The notes beneath the pieces were generated by a model. The model saw only the letters and a list, made by a program, of their open reading frames with translations. It searched no databases and was not told where the DNA came from. A program made the position numbers and the translations under genes. A stretch of DNA of 64,000 nucleotides from Saprospiraceae bacterium (GTDB lineage: Bacteria > Bacteroidota > Bacteroidia > Chitinophagales > Saprospiraceae), in NCBI GenBank assembly GCA_021739645.1, contig JAIPBL010000016.1:1-64000 (forward strand). The letters are read 5' to 3'. Below are positions 1 to 7,930 of this stretch, in pieces. How positions within the stretch are numbered: position 1 is the first letter of the stretch; each line of letters opens with the position of its first letter.

Positions 1-28
1 GGATAGTGCCGTACCTGAATCAATGACC

Positions 29-94
29 GGGTTATTTCCATCCCCGTAAAAAAGAACTTTAAAGTGTTCTTTTTTTACAGGGACGGAATAACCC
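29..94. repeat. Long imperfect inverted repeat (hairpin)
   Basis: The arms begin GGGTTATT and end AATAACCC, with about 33 nt on each side and an A-run/T-run pair near the centre. It lies upstream of the first kinase gene. It is most simply a bidirectional terminator for a gene left of the window, but a small palindromic repeat element is equally possible. Only one copy is visible here. Confidence 0.5.
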
Positions 95-220
95 TCATCG
101 CTTTAATCAAAGTTTTTGACACAGTTAATTGAACACTCCTAACAAAAATCACCTAGCCAATAGAATTGGCTATATTTGTTTACCATTCAGTTGATTTTAT
201 CGCACTCTAAGCAACCAATT

Positions 221-1354
221 ATGAGCAGCACACTTAAAAATCAATTAGCTGAAACCTTGCAGCCCAAGCTGCACACCTGCCAATACCTGTTTCAACAACT
301 CATCGACAATTACTCCCTAGGCGCTATCAGCATCTTGGACAAGAATTTCAACTACGTGGTGATCGGCGGAGAAATGGTTCGTCAGTATGGCTTTTTATCA
401 GAATCCCTTATTGGGAAACGTGTCTTTCCCCAAGCCACGGACGATATCTGGGCCATTGTTGAGCCAAAACTTCGAGGTGTACTGAATGGTACCATCCTGA
501 GAGATTTCGAGGTGCTGAACAGCCTAACTAACCAGTTTTTTACCATCGATGCATTTCCCCTATATGAACCCGATGGGCAGGTTGACCATATTGCCGTTTT
601 TACACGTGATATAACAGAAAAAAAAGAGACCGAAGCGTACATGAAGATTGCCTTGGAAAAGGAGAAAAAAAACAATGAGCTGAAAAGCCGCTTTGTAAGC
701 TTGGCAAGCCACGAGTTCCGCACACCGCTCACTGCCATCCAATCTTCTGTCGAACTTATCAAAGCCTATGCAGACCGAGAAGAAATGGCAGGCATTTATA
801 AGCATGTCGAAAGAATCAACCGCTCGATAATAACCCTTACGGGCATACTCGACGACTTTTTGTCCCTGAACAAATTGGAAGAAGAAAGAATAACAGCAAA
901 CCTGAAAGAAGTCAACCTACCCGAAACAATTGAAGATGCCTATGCTGATCTGAAAAATATTTTCAAAGACGGACAATCTTTCGAGTACCAACACGAGGGT
1001 GACAAATCTTTCCAACTTGACCCCCACTTGCTGAAAAACATCGTCATCAACCTGCTTTCCAACGCCATAAAATACTCGCCGGAAGGCGCACCCATCAACG
1101 TCGTGAGTTTCGTTTCGGAAGAAAAGGCAGGATTTTGGATCAACGACCGGGGCATCGGCATTTCAGCGGAAGACCAAAAGAATTTGTTCAACCGCTTTTA
1201 CCGTGCATCCAATGTGGGCAGCACCCAAGGTACTGGCCTAGGGCTTTTCATCGTGAAACGCTACACGGAGATGATGAACGGAACCCTTGGCTGCCGCTCT
1301 GAACTGGGCAAAGGTTCGACTTTTTGGGTCGAGTTTAAGGCTGCAACGAACTAG
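221..1354 (+). CDS. PAS-domain sensor histidine kinase, cytoplasmic orphan
   Basis: Two-component sensor kinase of 377 residues. The order is a PAS domain (about residues 25-130), a short coiled linker, a HisKA domain with H-box FVSLASHEFRTPLTAIQ (phospho-acceptor His164), then a HATPase with N-box NLLSNAIKYSP, G1 DRGIGI and G2 GTGLGL. No membrane segment or signal peptide is visible, so the signal is probably cytosolic and sensed by PAS. An in-frame upstream start at 176 exists, but the ATG at 221 gives a normal kinase N-terminus. No response regulator is adjacent, so the partner is unknown. The truncated PAS kinase at 5083-5613 has a very similar linker and H-box (KSHFASMASHGFRTP) and looks like a decayed relative. 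Confidence 0.88.
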   Translation: MSSTLKNQLAETLQPKLHTCQYLFQQLIDNYSLGAISILDKNFNYVVIGGEMVRQYGFLSESLIGKRVFPQATDDIWAIVEPKLRGVLNGTILRDFEVLNSLTNQFFTIDAFPLYEPDGQVDHIAVFTRDITEKKETEAYMKIALEKEKKNNELKSRFVSLASHEFRTPLTAIQSSVELIKAYADREEMAGIYKHVERINRSIITLTGILDDFLSLNKLEEERITANLKEVNLPETIEDAYADLKNIFKDGQSFEYQHEGDKSFQLDPHLLKNIVINLLSNAIKYSPEGAPINVVSFVSEEKAGFWINDRGIGISAEDQKNLFNRFYRASNVGSTQGTGLGLFIVKRYTEMMNGTLGCRSELGKGSTFWVEFKAATN

Positions 1355-1458
1355 GGTTTGCATTGCCGCCCAGCATTGACATCAATCACCCCAGCACCAT
1401 GACCCTCATCATTTTGCCCACCTAGCATATTCTGCAAATTGCAGTTCAAACTTGCCCC

Positions 1459-1956
1459 ATGCTTTGGTTACTGGCATTAATACTACTCCCGCTCGTACTA
1501 CTCCTTTGGTTGCCGCTGGAACTCGAAATTGATACCAGCCATGCCCTCTACAGGGTCAGGTGGCTGGGCATATTTGGTTTTCGAGGCGTACCTAGCGACG
1601 AGGGTTGGCGCTGGTTCTTCAAGGTGTTTTTTTGGGAAAAAGAATGGAAGCCCGGCGGCGGGCAATCACTGCTGCCAAAAAAGAAGCGCCCCAGAAAACC
1701 CAAGCGGGTTCCCTCGGCGAGGAAGGTTTGGTCGCTGGTCAAAAATTTATTTAGGGCTATTAAAGTGAAGCGAATTCGGGTAAACTGGGATACTGGCGAC
1801 TATGTCCGAAACGCACAGCTCTACCCACTTTTCCATTCACTTAGCAAGCGAAAACGACAATTGAACATCAATTTTATGGGCAAGGAAGAACTGGAAATAC
1901 TGCTGCAAACCCGCCTCTGGCACATTGCCGGGGCGTTTTTGCGGTCATTCATTTAA
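1459..1956 (+). CDS. DUF2953-like membrane-anchored protein (YtfI-like)
   Basis: A 165-residue protein with one N-terminal hydrophobic segment (about residues 2-18), then a basic linker rich in Lys/Arg/Pro (about 70-90) and a C-terminal region containing VNWDTGDYVRNAQLYPLF and INFMGKEELEI. That layout fits DUF2953 proteins, which in Bacillus (ytfI) sit directly beside ytfJ/gerW. The next gene here, 19 bp downstream, is a GerW homologue, and this pairing is the strongest argument for the call. Function is unknown; it is probably an inner-membrane protein facing the periplasm. The family match is from memory of motif pattern and context, so moderate confidence. Confidence 0.6.
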   Translation: MLWLLALILLPLVLLLWLPLELEIDTSHALYRVRWLGIFGFRGVPSDEGWRWFFKVFFWEKEWKPGGGQSLLPKKKRPRKPKRVPSARKVWSLVKNLFRAIKVKRIRVNWDTGDYVRNAQLYPLFHSLSKRKRQLNINFMGKEELEILLQTRLWHIAGAFLRSFI

Positions 1957-1975
1957 ACCAAAAAAAAATTCACTT

Positions 1976-2350
1976 ATGAAAACCAATTTCGATGAGGTGC
2001 TGTCCAAGGTGACAGAATTTCTAAAAACAGAGGCCCGCACGGAAACCGTTGTGGGCAAAGAGTTTAAGCTGGGCGAATTTACCTGCGTGCCTGTTATTCG
2101 GGTGGGCTTGGGATTTGGCTACGGTGCCGGCGAGGGCGGTGATGAAAAACATGCGCACGGCGAAGGCAGCGGTGCAGGCGCTGGCATCGGCATTGAGCCG
2201 CTGGGCTTCTTGGCAACGCATGGAAAGGAGATTTCCTTTGTGCCTTCACGGACGAGCCACGGCCTGTCGGCAGCCATTGAAAAAATACCGGACGTACTGG
2301 AAAAATTCCTCGCTGGCAAAGAAAAACCAGAGATGGCAAAGTCCAATTGA
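1976..2350 (+). CDS. GerW/YtfJ family protein
   Basis: A 124-residue protein matching the GerW (YtfJ) sporulation-protein family: an N-terminal helix, then VVGKEFKLGEFTCVPVIRVGLGFGYGAG, a Gly/His-rich middle (GGDEKHAHGEGSGAGAGIGIEPLGFL) and a C-terminal helix. In Bacillus the family is needed for germination-related functions, but it is also widespread in non-spore-formers, where its role is unknown. The start at 1976 follows the DUF2953-like stop by 19 bp, so the two are probably co-transcribed. The in-frame start at 1925 would overlap the upstream gene and gives an atypical N-terminus. A strong terminator follows at 2400. Confidence 0.8.
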   Translation: MKTNFDEVLSKVTEFLKTEARTETVVGKEFKLGEFTCVPVIRVGLGFGYGAGEGGDEKHAHGEGSGAGAGIGIEPLGFLATHGKEISFVPSRTSHGLSAAIEKIPDVLEKFLAGKEKPEMAKSN

Positions 2351-2399
2351 GACTAAAAACAACAGAATGGATTTCAATTAGCTTTGAATCGGGCTAGTT

Positions 2400-2446
2400 G
2401 AGCTCCGGTAGCTGGAGTTAATACTCCAGCTCCTGGAGCTTTTTTT
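2400..2446 (+). terminator. Rho-independent terminator after the DUF2953-gerW pair
   Basis: A GC-rich hairpin built from AGCTCC/GGAGCT outer arms and AGCTGGAGT/ACTCCAGCT inner arms, followed by seven T residues on the plus strand. It overlaps the 3' end of rpsU on the other strand, where it encodes the LQELEY tail. Confidence 0.75.
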
Positions 2447-2612
2447 CCCGATATACAGCCTTCAATAGCTCATGCCGCTTTTTCACGGAAGGCTTGGTGT
2501 ACTGCTTCCTCTCCATGAGTTCTTTTCGTACGCCAACATCCCGGTATTTTCGCCGGTAGCGCCGAATGGCTTTATCTATGGATTCTCCACTTTTTACATT
2601 TACAACTATCAT
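2418..2612 (-). CDS. rpsU: Small ribosomal subunit protein bS21
   Basis: A 64-residue basic protein with the S21 signature: MIVVNVKSGESIDKAIRRYRRK at the start, then KELMERKQYTKPSVKKRHE. Length and sequence match Bacteroidota bS21, a small-subunit protein near the 16S 3' end. It is transcribed leftward after the short hypothetical gene 2661-3017, with 48 bp between them. Its presence on a window that also has a plasmid-type origin may mean a second rpsU copy, or that the replicon is a chromid; this cannot be told from here. Confidence 0.92.
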   Translation of the reverse strand: MIVVNVKSGESIDKAIRRYRRKYRDVGVRKELMERKQYTKPSVKKRHELLKAVYREKKLQELEY

Positions 2613-2660
2613 AGTGCTTAGTTTTTTAGGTTAAAAAAATAGGGTGGGCGCTCGCCTGTT

Positions 2661-3017
2661 CTAACTGAGGTACACTACTCTCGCATTTAGGTTGTGGCTT
2701 TTCACGATATCTTCTGCGAACGACTTGTGGCCTCTCGGTGCCAGAAGGAAAAGTTTTCCTCCATTCATGTTGGCCAAAGTATTGAGCAGTTTCCATTTTG
2801 AAACTCGCCGACGAGTGTTGTCCACCTTGAGGGCAATTTCAATATAATACTTGCCGCCCGTTGTCTTTCCGGTGATGTCCGGGATATAAGGTGCTTCTTC
2901 TTCTGCTTTGGTAAATTGGGCAGGTGTTTCATAACCTTCCGTATTTGCTTTGATGCCGTATAAGCCTTTGCTTTTCGCCCAATTGAGCGCCCGTTCGAAA
3001 TACATTTCTTTACTCAT
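2661..3017 (-). CDS. Hypothetical protein, possible nuclease-like fold
   Basis: A 118-residue protein I do not recognise. It has an N-terminal helix (EMYFERALNWAKSKG), a middle with PYIPDITG followed by KYYIEIALKVDN, and a C-terminal NGGKLFLLAPRGHKSFAEDIVKSHNL. The PD(x)n...E...K pattern with a following helix and strand loosely resembles PD-(D/E)XK fold proteins, but the catalytic spacing is not canonical, so this is a guess. The start at 3017 was preferred over 3023 because it gives MSKEMYF directly. It lies immediately upstream of rpsU on the same strand and could be co-transcribed. Confidence 0.5.
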   Translation of the reverse strand: MSKEMYFERALNWAKSKGLYGIKANTEGYETPAQFTKAEEEAPYIPDITGKTTGGKYYIEIALKVDNTRRRVSKWKLLNTLANMNGGKLFLLAPRGHKSFAEDIVKSHNLNARVVYLS

Positions 3018-3588
3018 GATCAATCAATTTTAAGTTAAAAAATAGATACTTGCCGCTAGCGTATTTTATCCGCCCTTGGTAAGGTTGATTTGGCGAAGGA
3101 AAATAATAATTTAGGGTGTCCCGCAAGTCTGCCAAAAAGAAACCACGGTATGGGCTTGTCCAAAAAAAACCTCGAAAGAAGCATGGCAGACTAAACAATT
3201 GGCAGGAATAAAAGCGCCATTCTTATATTCGAAGCGTGTTGCTAATCCAATCCTTCCATTCCTCCGTATTGAGGTTGCTTTAGGAAAAAATCAAGCAATA
3301 GTTTGTGGTAAATGGACGGTAAGAAGTTGAAAATCAAGGTGTTTCAAAATGCCCAAACGTAAATATTAACACTGAGACGAGCTCAAAAGTTTGGCTCATG
3401 TCGGTTTTTAGTTAATGTATCACCAAAGTCCTCTTTGGCGCCCGGGCTGTCGAAGAAGGCTTCGACAGTACTTTTCACCCAAGCCCAACATGGGTAAAAG
3501 GTTCAATCCAAGGCTTGCTGAATTCTATATTTACCACCCTCCAAAAAGGGGCTGGAGCTCTGCTGTTTGAAAACCTCCGAACTCCCGT
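3018..3588. other. 571-bp intergenic region with two small hairpins
   Basis: No convincing gene. Two adjacent perfect hairpins stand out: CCAAAG-TCCT-CTTTGG at 3423-3437 and CTGTCGAAG-AAGG-CTTCGACAG at 3447-3468. Neither has a clean T-run, so they are not classic terminators. They lie downstream of the leftward universal stress gene and may form its transcript end. Confidence 0.4.
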
Positions 3589-4545
3589 TTATTTAACTAC
3601 CAGAACTGGAATATCCTCATTTTTTCGGAGCAAGGCCTCCGTTGTGGAGCCTAGTAATAACTGGGACAGCCGGGAGTGGCCCTTGTTGCCCATTATAATG
3701 AGGTCTGTTCCAATTTCATGTGCCTTTTTCAGCAAGGCTTGGGCTACTTGGGGCCTAGAGTGCTCTTCCAGGACTATATCTACGTCATCTTTTAATGCGG
3801 GTAGTTTTTCTGCAAGGAATTCGTTGAAACTATCTTTGTATCTGCCCGCTATGTCCTGTTCGTAGGTCATCGGAATCCCGCCCAAGCCATATAGGTGCAA
3901 GCTGTTGTCTTGGTAAATGTGAATGCCCACGACTTTCACCGGCTGCATGGCAGCGTGCTTGAAACCCACCGCAGTTTTCAAAGCCCTTGCTGAATAATCT
4001 GAAAAGTCAACTGGCACCAATATCGTTTGGAGGGCTGGACGTGACTTCTCCGGTGCCACTAACACGTTGGCATCCACCATGCGGACGATGTTCATCGCAT
4101 TAATCACGTGATACTCGGCCATTGCCCGTTTGCCGATGATAACAAGGTCAGCATGGGCGCTATCAGTTATTTTGGCGAGGACTTCGGGAGGTGGGCCGCT
4201 TTCTACGGAAAAGCTCACTTTTGCCATGTCCTCTTTGGGAAAAACGTTTTTCAGTTCCGCTTCTATTTTTTCCATCAATTGCTCGTGCTGCTTTTCGTTC
4301 AACCCGGCCGATTCACTTGGGTAGTAATAAATGTCGAGTAGCGGGAAGATGGGACTTACAGTTGGCTTAACGTAGACGAAGGATATCTTTTCCGCTTTTA
4401 AGAACTGATCGATATACTTGAAATACGCCAATACCGACTCGTCAGTTCCGTTGAGTTCAAGGCCTATCATGACCCTTTTTACGTTCAATGGATAGACAAT
4501 TTCTTTAGCTGCATGCTTTACTTTTGGTAGGGTGGTAGTACTCAT
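3589..4545 (-). CDS. Tandem-domain universal stress protein
   Basis: A 318-residue protein with two UspA domains. The N-terminal half (about 20-150) is degenerate, while the C-terminal half (about 165-318) starts ILVPVDFSDYSARALKTA and ends with the ATP-binding loop GNKGHSRLSQLLLGSTTE, an exact G-2X-G-9X-G-(S/T) motif. Proteins of this architecture are cytosolic nucleotide-binding stress factors whose precise partners vary. The gene stands alone on the minus strand between intergenic regions, so it is probably monocistronic. Confidence 0.88.
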   Translation of the reverse strand: MSTTTLPKVKHAAKEIVYPLNVKRVMIGLELNGTDESVLAYFKYIDQFLKAEKISFVYVKPTVSPIFPLLDIYYYPSESAGLNEKQHEQLMEKIEAELKNVFPKEDMAKVSFSVESGPPPEVLAKITDSAHADLVIIGKRAMAEYHVINAMNIVRMVDANVLVAPEKSRPALQTILVPVDFSDYSARALKTAVGFKHAAMQPVKVVGIHIYQDNSLHLYGLGGIPMTYEQDIAGRYKDSFNEFLAEKLPALKDDVDIVLEEHSRPQVAQALLKKAHEIGTDLIIMGNKGHSRLSQLLLGSTTEALLRKNEDIPVLVVK

Positions 4546-4767
4546 TATCTTGAAATTTACGGTTGGAAAATGAGAGTTGTTGACGCTTATGTGCCGCTCT
4601 TTTTGGCTAAAACAAACTGCTAATGGCAGATGTTCAACCCGTCGTTTTTATACTTCCACGCAGGAGTAGAAGTCCGGGCAGCAATTGTTTTTAAAAACCT
4701 AGACCGAGAAATTCTTGGCTTTCTAAATCGTACAACTCCACAGCATTTCATGCCTGCTACCAAGCAG

Positions 4768-5016
4768 TTAAACCCAATTGGGTGGGTCTGTAGGCACTTG
4801 GGTTGGTGGTTCTTTGATAGGTGGTATTTCCTGCGGTGGGGGATTGGTCGCCGGATCTTTCACAGGCTGCTGTTCGTCTGGTGGCACTGGCGGCTGAGGG
4901 TCTTTGGTTGGTTTGATTTCAGGCGGCTTTTTCGCTGGTGCATCATCCTCACCCGATGCACTGTAATCAACGTTGAAGGCGCTGAGTACTTTAGGTGTTC
5001 CTTTAGCCTTTTTCAT
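4768..5016 (-). CDS. Small proline-rich hypothetical protein
   Basis: An 82-residue protein starting MKKAKGTPKVLSAFNVDYSA, then almost entirely Pro/Lys/Glu/Asp/Gln (for example KDPQPPVPPDEQQP). It has no signal peptide or membrane segment and is likely disordered. I do not recognise a family. It was kept as a gene because its start is clean, it fills an otherwise empty stretch, and short Pro-rich proteins of this type occur in Bacteroidota. An overlapping plus-strand reading frame (4630-5058) lacks protein-like composition. Confidence 0.5.
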   Translation of the reverse strand: MKKAKGTPKVLSAFNVDYSASGEDDAPAKKPPEIKPTKDPQPPVPPDEQQPVKDPATNPPPQEIPPIKEPPTQVPTDPPNWV

Positions 5017-5082
5017 GTTAGATTGATTTTTCAAAACTACACTGCACACGTTCAGTGAACTTTAAAATTCTAGGTTATCGGG

Positions 5083-5613
5083 TCAAAACGCACCTTGCCA
5101 GCCTCCGGTTTTTCCAAAACGAAAATCATTGTGGATGGGGGTGGACGGTGTCCGAAACCCATGGGATGCCATTGAAGCAAAATGGGATTTCAACTCGCTC
5201 TGTTTTTTCGCTTTTTTCAATTCCCTCAAAAGCGGTTGAATTTGGGCATTGTCTTTTAGGAAAACAATGCCCAAAGTGTCGTCGGCAGATGGCACATACG
5301 CCAGCTCCACACTCACCGAAATTTTGCTGCCATTGCCATCTAAGGCAAAAACCTCTTGATCTGCACCAACGGGAAAGGCGATTGCACGATTGCAGCCCTT
5401 TTCCCAAACGGCTTCCGTCAGCGCAGGTATAAAATCTGAAACACACCTTCCCATTATCTCATCTGGCTCAATTCCAAGTAGGGACAAAGCCAATGGATTT
5501 GCGCAAAGGACGTCACTTTCACGGTTTATCAATATCATGCCCACAGGCATGTATTCAAACAAGGCAAGGAGCACTGCATCCCGTTGGTTGATGGAAAGGT
5601 GTGTCTGGTTCAT
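5083..5613 (-). pseudogene. Truncated PAS histidine kinase remnant
   Basis: A 176-residue frame encoding a PAS domain (about residues 15-125: EYMPVGMILINRESDVLCANPLALSLLGIEPDEIMGRCVSDFIP) and the start of a HisKA domain. The H-box reads FASMASHGFRTPSTPIHN, with the Glu that normally follows the His replaced by Gly. The frame ends about 15 residues later with no HATPase domain. The dimerisation/ATPase half is gone, so it cannot be an active kinase. It may be a pseudogene or, less likely, a PAS-only protein. It is closely similar in linker and H-box to the intact kinase at 221-1354. Confidence 0.6.
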
Positions 5614-5925
5614 TCAGAAATGGTTTGCTTGGTTAATTATTTTAGCACCGTTTAATCAAGAGCGCCTGCAAGACAAGGAGAATTGGCGCTTACGCAATGT
5701 GCTTTCTAAATAAAAAGAAGAGGGGCTTGAAATGTTCAATACGCGGAAGATTCTTTCCCATTTTCAGGACAAGACAGGGCTGTTTGCAATCTATTCAACA
5801 TAAATCCCATTATGAGATATTTTGAATCGCCCTGAAATAGAGTGACTTTTATCATTATCCAATAAAAATTGGGCAGCAAACTTGAAACCCATAAAATTCA
5901 ATCGTAAATTTACGATGCACGATAA
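5614..5925. other. 312-bp intergenic region before the arsenic operon
   Basis: AT-rich and without a gene. The only supported element is the operator palindrome at its right end (5901-5916). Confidence 0.5.
5901..5916. promoter_or_regulatory. Probable ArsR operator 1
   Basis: Perfect 16-bp palindrome ATCGTAAATTTACGAT, ending 9 bp before the arsR start at 5926. ArsR/SmtB repressors bind such palindromes. Related sequences occur at 6256-6277, 10907-10926 and 11291-11308, all in front of ars genes. Confidence 0.7.
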
Positions 5926-6240
5926 ATGAAGAACATGAAAGTACTCGCAGAACAACCAGTTTCGGTCAACAGTCAGGAAGAATTGGCCAGGTTTGCCAAG
6001 GCGCTTGCCCATCCTACCAGGCTTGAAATCCTACGTTTGTTGAGTACACAAAGCTGTTGCTTTACGGGGGACTTGGTGCAACTGCTGCCAATTGCCCAAT
6101 CCACCGTTTCGCAGCATTTGAAAGAACTGAAAAATGCCGGACTGATTCAGGGGGAAATCGACCCTCCCAAAATCAAATACTGCATCAACAAAGAAAACTG
6201 GAGAAAGGCAAAACTGCTTTTCGCTGCTTTTTTCGAATAA
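5926..6240 (+). CDS. ArsR-family metalloregulator (copy 1)
   Basis: A 104-residue winged-helix repressor of the ArsR/SmtB family, first gene of the plus-strand arsenic operon. [14 protein letters not shown], a Cys pair in [15 protein letters not shown] (in the region where ELCVCDL sits in classical ArsR) and the recognition helix [17 protein letters not shown] are visible. The Cys pair suggests As(III)/Sb(III) sensing. ATGs at 5926 and 5935 are both usable; 5926 is listed. A perfect palindrome just upstream suggests autorepression. Confidence 0.88.
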   Translation: MKNMKVLAEQPVSVNSQEELARFAKALAHPTRLEILRLLSTQSCCFTGDLVQLLPIAQSTVSQHLKELKNAGLIQGEIDPPKIKYCINKENWRKAKLLFAAFFE

Positions 6241-6255
6241 AAAAATTTAACAAAA

Positions 6256-6277
6256 CCAATCGTTTATTTGCGATTGG
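6256..6277. promoter_or_regulatory. Probable ArsR operator 2 (between arsR and thioredoxin gene)
   Basis: Inverted repeat CCAATCG-8 nt-CGATTGG, similar in half-site (AATCG/CGATT) to the palindrome before arsR. Its position in the 54-bp gap suggests a second promoter or operator inside the operon. Confidence 0.5.
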
Positions 6278-6294
6278 CTATTAATTTCTTGAAA

Positions 6295-6531
6295 ATGAAA
6301 CATATAAAAATCCTCGGCACAGGTTGCCCAAAATGTAAAAAGACAACGGCCCTGGTGGAAGAGGCCGTAAAGGAAGCGGGGGTAGAAGCCACCATCGAAA
6401 AGGTGGAAGACATCATGGAAATCATGAAATACAATGTCCTCTCGACCCCGGTATTGGTCATTGATGAAAAGGTGACGATCAAGGGGAGGATACCCTCCAA
6501 ATCGGAGGTGATAGAATTGCTGAACGGATAA
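6295..6531 (+). CDS. Small thioredoxin-fold protein of the ars operon
   Basis: A 78-residue thioredoxin-like protein of the 'redox-active disulfide protein 2' type. MKHIKILGTGCPKCKKTTALVEEAV carries the CPKC active site, and a cis-Pro loop follows (VLSTPVLVIDEKV). Such proteins may donate electrons to arsenate reductases or act with the nearby ArsF/ArsG-like proteins. It is preceded by arsR and followed 11 bp later by osmC. The TTG frame start at 6268 would add unneeded residues, so ATG 6295 was chosen. Confidence 0.85.
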   Translation: MKHIKILGTGCPKCKKTTALVEEAVKEAGVEATIEKVEDIMEIMKYNVLSTPVLVIDEKVTIKGRIPSKSEVIELLNG

Positions 6532-6542
6532 AGGTTGCAACA

Positions 6543-6950
6543 ATGGAATATTCAATTTCAGCCACTTCAATTGCGGGAAATGATGCCTCACTGGTAATCA
6601 AACAATCAGAAATTGCCTTTGGCACCACCGATGCCAGTGCGGAAAAACTGCCCAACCCGGCTGAATTGTTCCTCGGTTCATTTGCTGCCTGTATCTTGAA
6701 AAACGTTGAGCGGTTCTCCGGCCTGCTCCACTTTGAATATGACCGGGCAAGCATTAAGGTGAGTGCCGCCCGTCTGGAAAACCCTTTAGGCATGGATGAC
6801 ATCCGTTATGAGCTGACCATTTTTAGCGGGGACGAAAAGTTGAGGATCAGATTGCTGAAAAAGAACATCGAAAAATATGGGACGATATTCAACACGGTGA
6901 AAAGGGCCTGTTCGGTTTCTGGCTCAATAATCAAAAAAGGTGATGTTTGA
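6543..6950 (+). CDS. OsmC/Ohr-family peroxidase-like protein
   Basis: A 135-residue OsmC-fold protein. The two family cysteines are visible in FLGSFAACILKNVE and in VKRACSVSGSI, and the pattern NPAELFLGSFAACI is typical. Family members reduce organic hydroperoxides with thiols, but many operon-embedded ones have unknown substrates. It overlaps the following permease by 8 bp, so the two are translationally coupled. Within an arsenic operon it may protect against oxidative stress; that role is inference. Confidence 0.8.
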   Translation: MEYSISATSIAGNDASLVIKQSEIAFGTTDASAEKLPNPAELFLGSFAACILKNVERFSGLLHFEYDRASIKVSAARLENPLGMDDIRYELTIFSGDEKLRIRLLKKNIEKYGTIFNTVKRACSVSGSIIKKGDV

Positions 6951-7920
6951 TTGGGTACAAAACATGGCGGATTGGATAGTGTTTGACCTGCTCAATATGC
7001 AGCAGGGACAGCACCTTGCCGAGGCATTGAACTTCTTTATTTACGACAGTGTAAAAATATTGCTGCTCCTTTTTGTCGTCATATTTTTCATGGGCATGGT
7101 AAACAGTTATTTCCCCATCGAAAAAGTGCGGAATTTTTTGTCCCGCAATAAATTATATGGGCTTGAATACTTGATGGCTTCGCTCTTTGGGGTGGTCACG
7201 CCTTTTTGTTCCTGTTCTTCTGTCCCGCTTTTTATTGGTTTTGTGAGGGGAGGGATTCCGCTTGGGGTCACCTTTGCTTTCCTCATCACGTCGCCATTGG
7301 TCAATGAAGTGGCCATTGGGTTGTTTGTCGGTCTTTTTGGCCTGAAAATAACGCTGATATATGTGATAAGCGGTGTCCTGCTTGGCATGGCGGCCGGTAT
7401 CATTTTGGGTAAGTTCAAACCCGAACGTTTCCTCACGCCCTGGGTAAAAGAAGTGATTGCCAATGCCGAGCGGGAAGAGGAAGCTTTTGCAGCAGAAAAG
7501 ACCCCTTTTAAGGAGCGGTTGCCAATCATTTGGGACGAAGTAATGAAAATACTGAAAGGGGTAGTCCCTTACGTCATGGTGGGCATCGCCATTGGCGGCT
7601 TGATGCACGGCTATATCCCCGAAGGTTTTTTCGAAAAATATATGAACAAGGACAACCTTTTTGCCGTGCCAATCGCAACGATTTTAGCGGTTCCGATGTA
7701 CTCGAATGCTTCGGGAATATTGCCTGTCGTACAAGTATTGGTGAGCAAGGGAATCCCCTTGGGAACTGCCATTGCATTTATGATGGGCGTGGTGGGGTTG
7801 TCCTTACCTGAGGCGATGCTGTTAAAGAAAGTGATGACTTTAAAATTGATTGGAATATTCTTCGGAGTGGTAACGCTTTGCATTATCATTTCAGGGTATT
7901 TTTTCAATATCATACTATAA
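6943..7920 (+). CDS. ArsP/DUF318-type permease
   Basis: A 325-residue inner-membrane permease with about eight hydrophobic segments. The hallmark FCSCSSVPLFIGF (about residues 87-99) matches the permease family that includes the organoarsenical exporter ArsP, and a second conserved half carries AVPMYSNASGILPV. The cytoplasmic loop between the halves is charged (about 165-200). ArsP proteins extrude trivalent methyl- and aromatic arsenicals. Position between OsmC and the ArsF/ArsG-like genes supports an arsenical substrate, although the family has members with other roles. Confidence 0.78.
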   Translation: MFDWVQNMADWIVFDLLNMQQGQHLAEALNFFIYDSVKILLLLFVVIFFMGMVNSYFPIEKVRNFLSRNKLYGLEYLMASLFGVVTPFCSCSSVPLFIGFVRGGIPLGVTFAFLITSPLVNEVAIGLFVGLFGLKITLIYVISGVLLGMAAGIILGKFKPERFLTPWVKEVIANAEREEEAFAAEKTPFKERLPIIWDEVMKILKGVVPYVMVGIAIGGLMHGYIPEGFFEKYMNKDNLFAVPIATILAVPMYSNASGILPVVQVLVSKGIPLGTAIAFMMGVVGLSLPEAMLLKKVMTLKLIGIFFGVVTLCIIISGYFFNIIL

Positions 7921-7930
7921 AATTAAAAAA

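Noticed and set aside
166-178. TATATTTG as a -7 box for the first kinase
   Set aside because: No TTG element at the required distance upstream; left unannotated.
3010-3198. Small minus-strand frame upstream of the hypothetical gene
   Set aside because: Overlaps the start of the real gene, Phe/Pro-rich, no homology pattern.
4630-5058. 142-codon plus-strand frame
   Set aside because: Trp/Phe/Arg-rich shadow of the minus-strand Pro-rich gene; no plausible fold.
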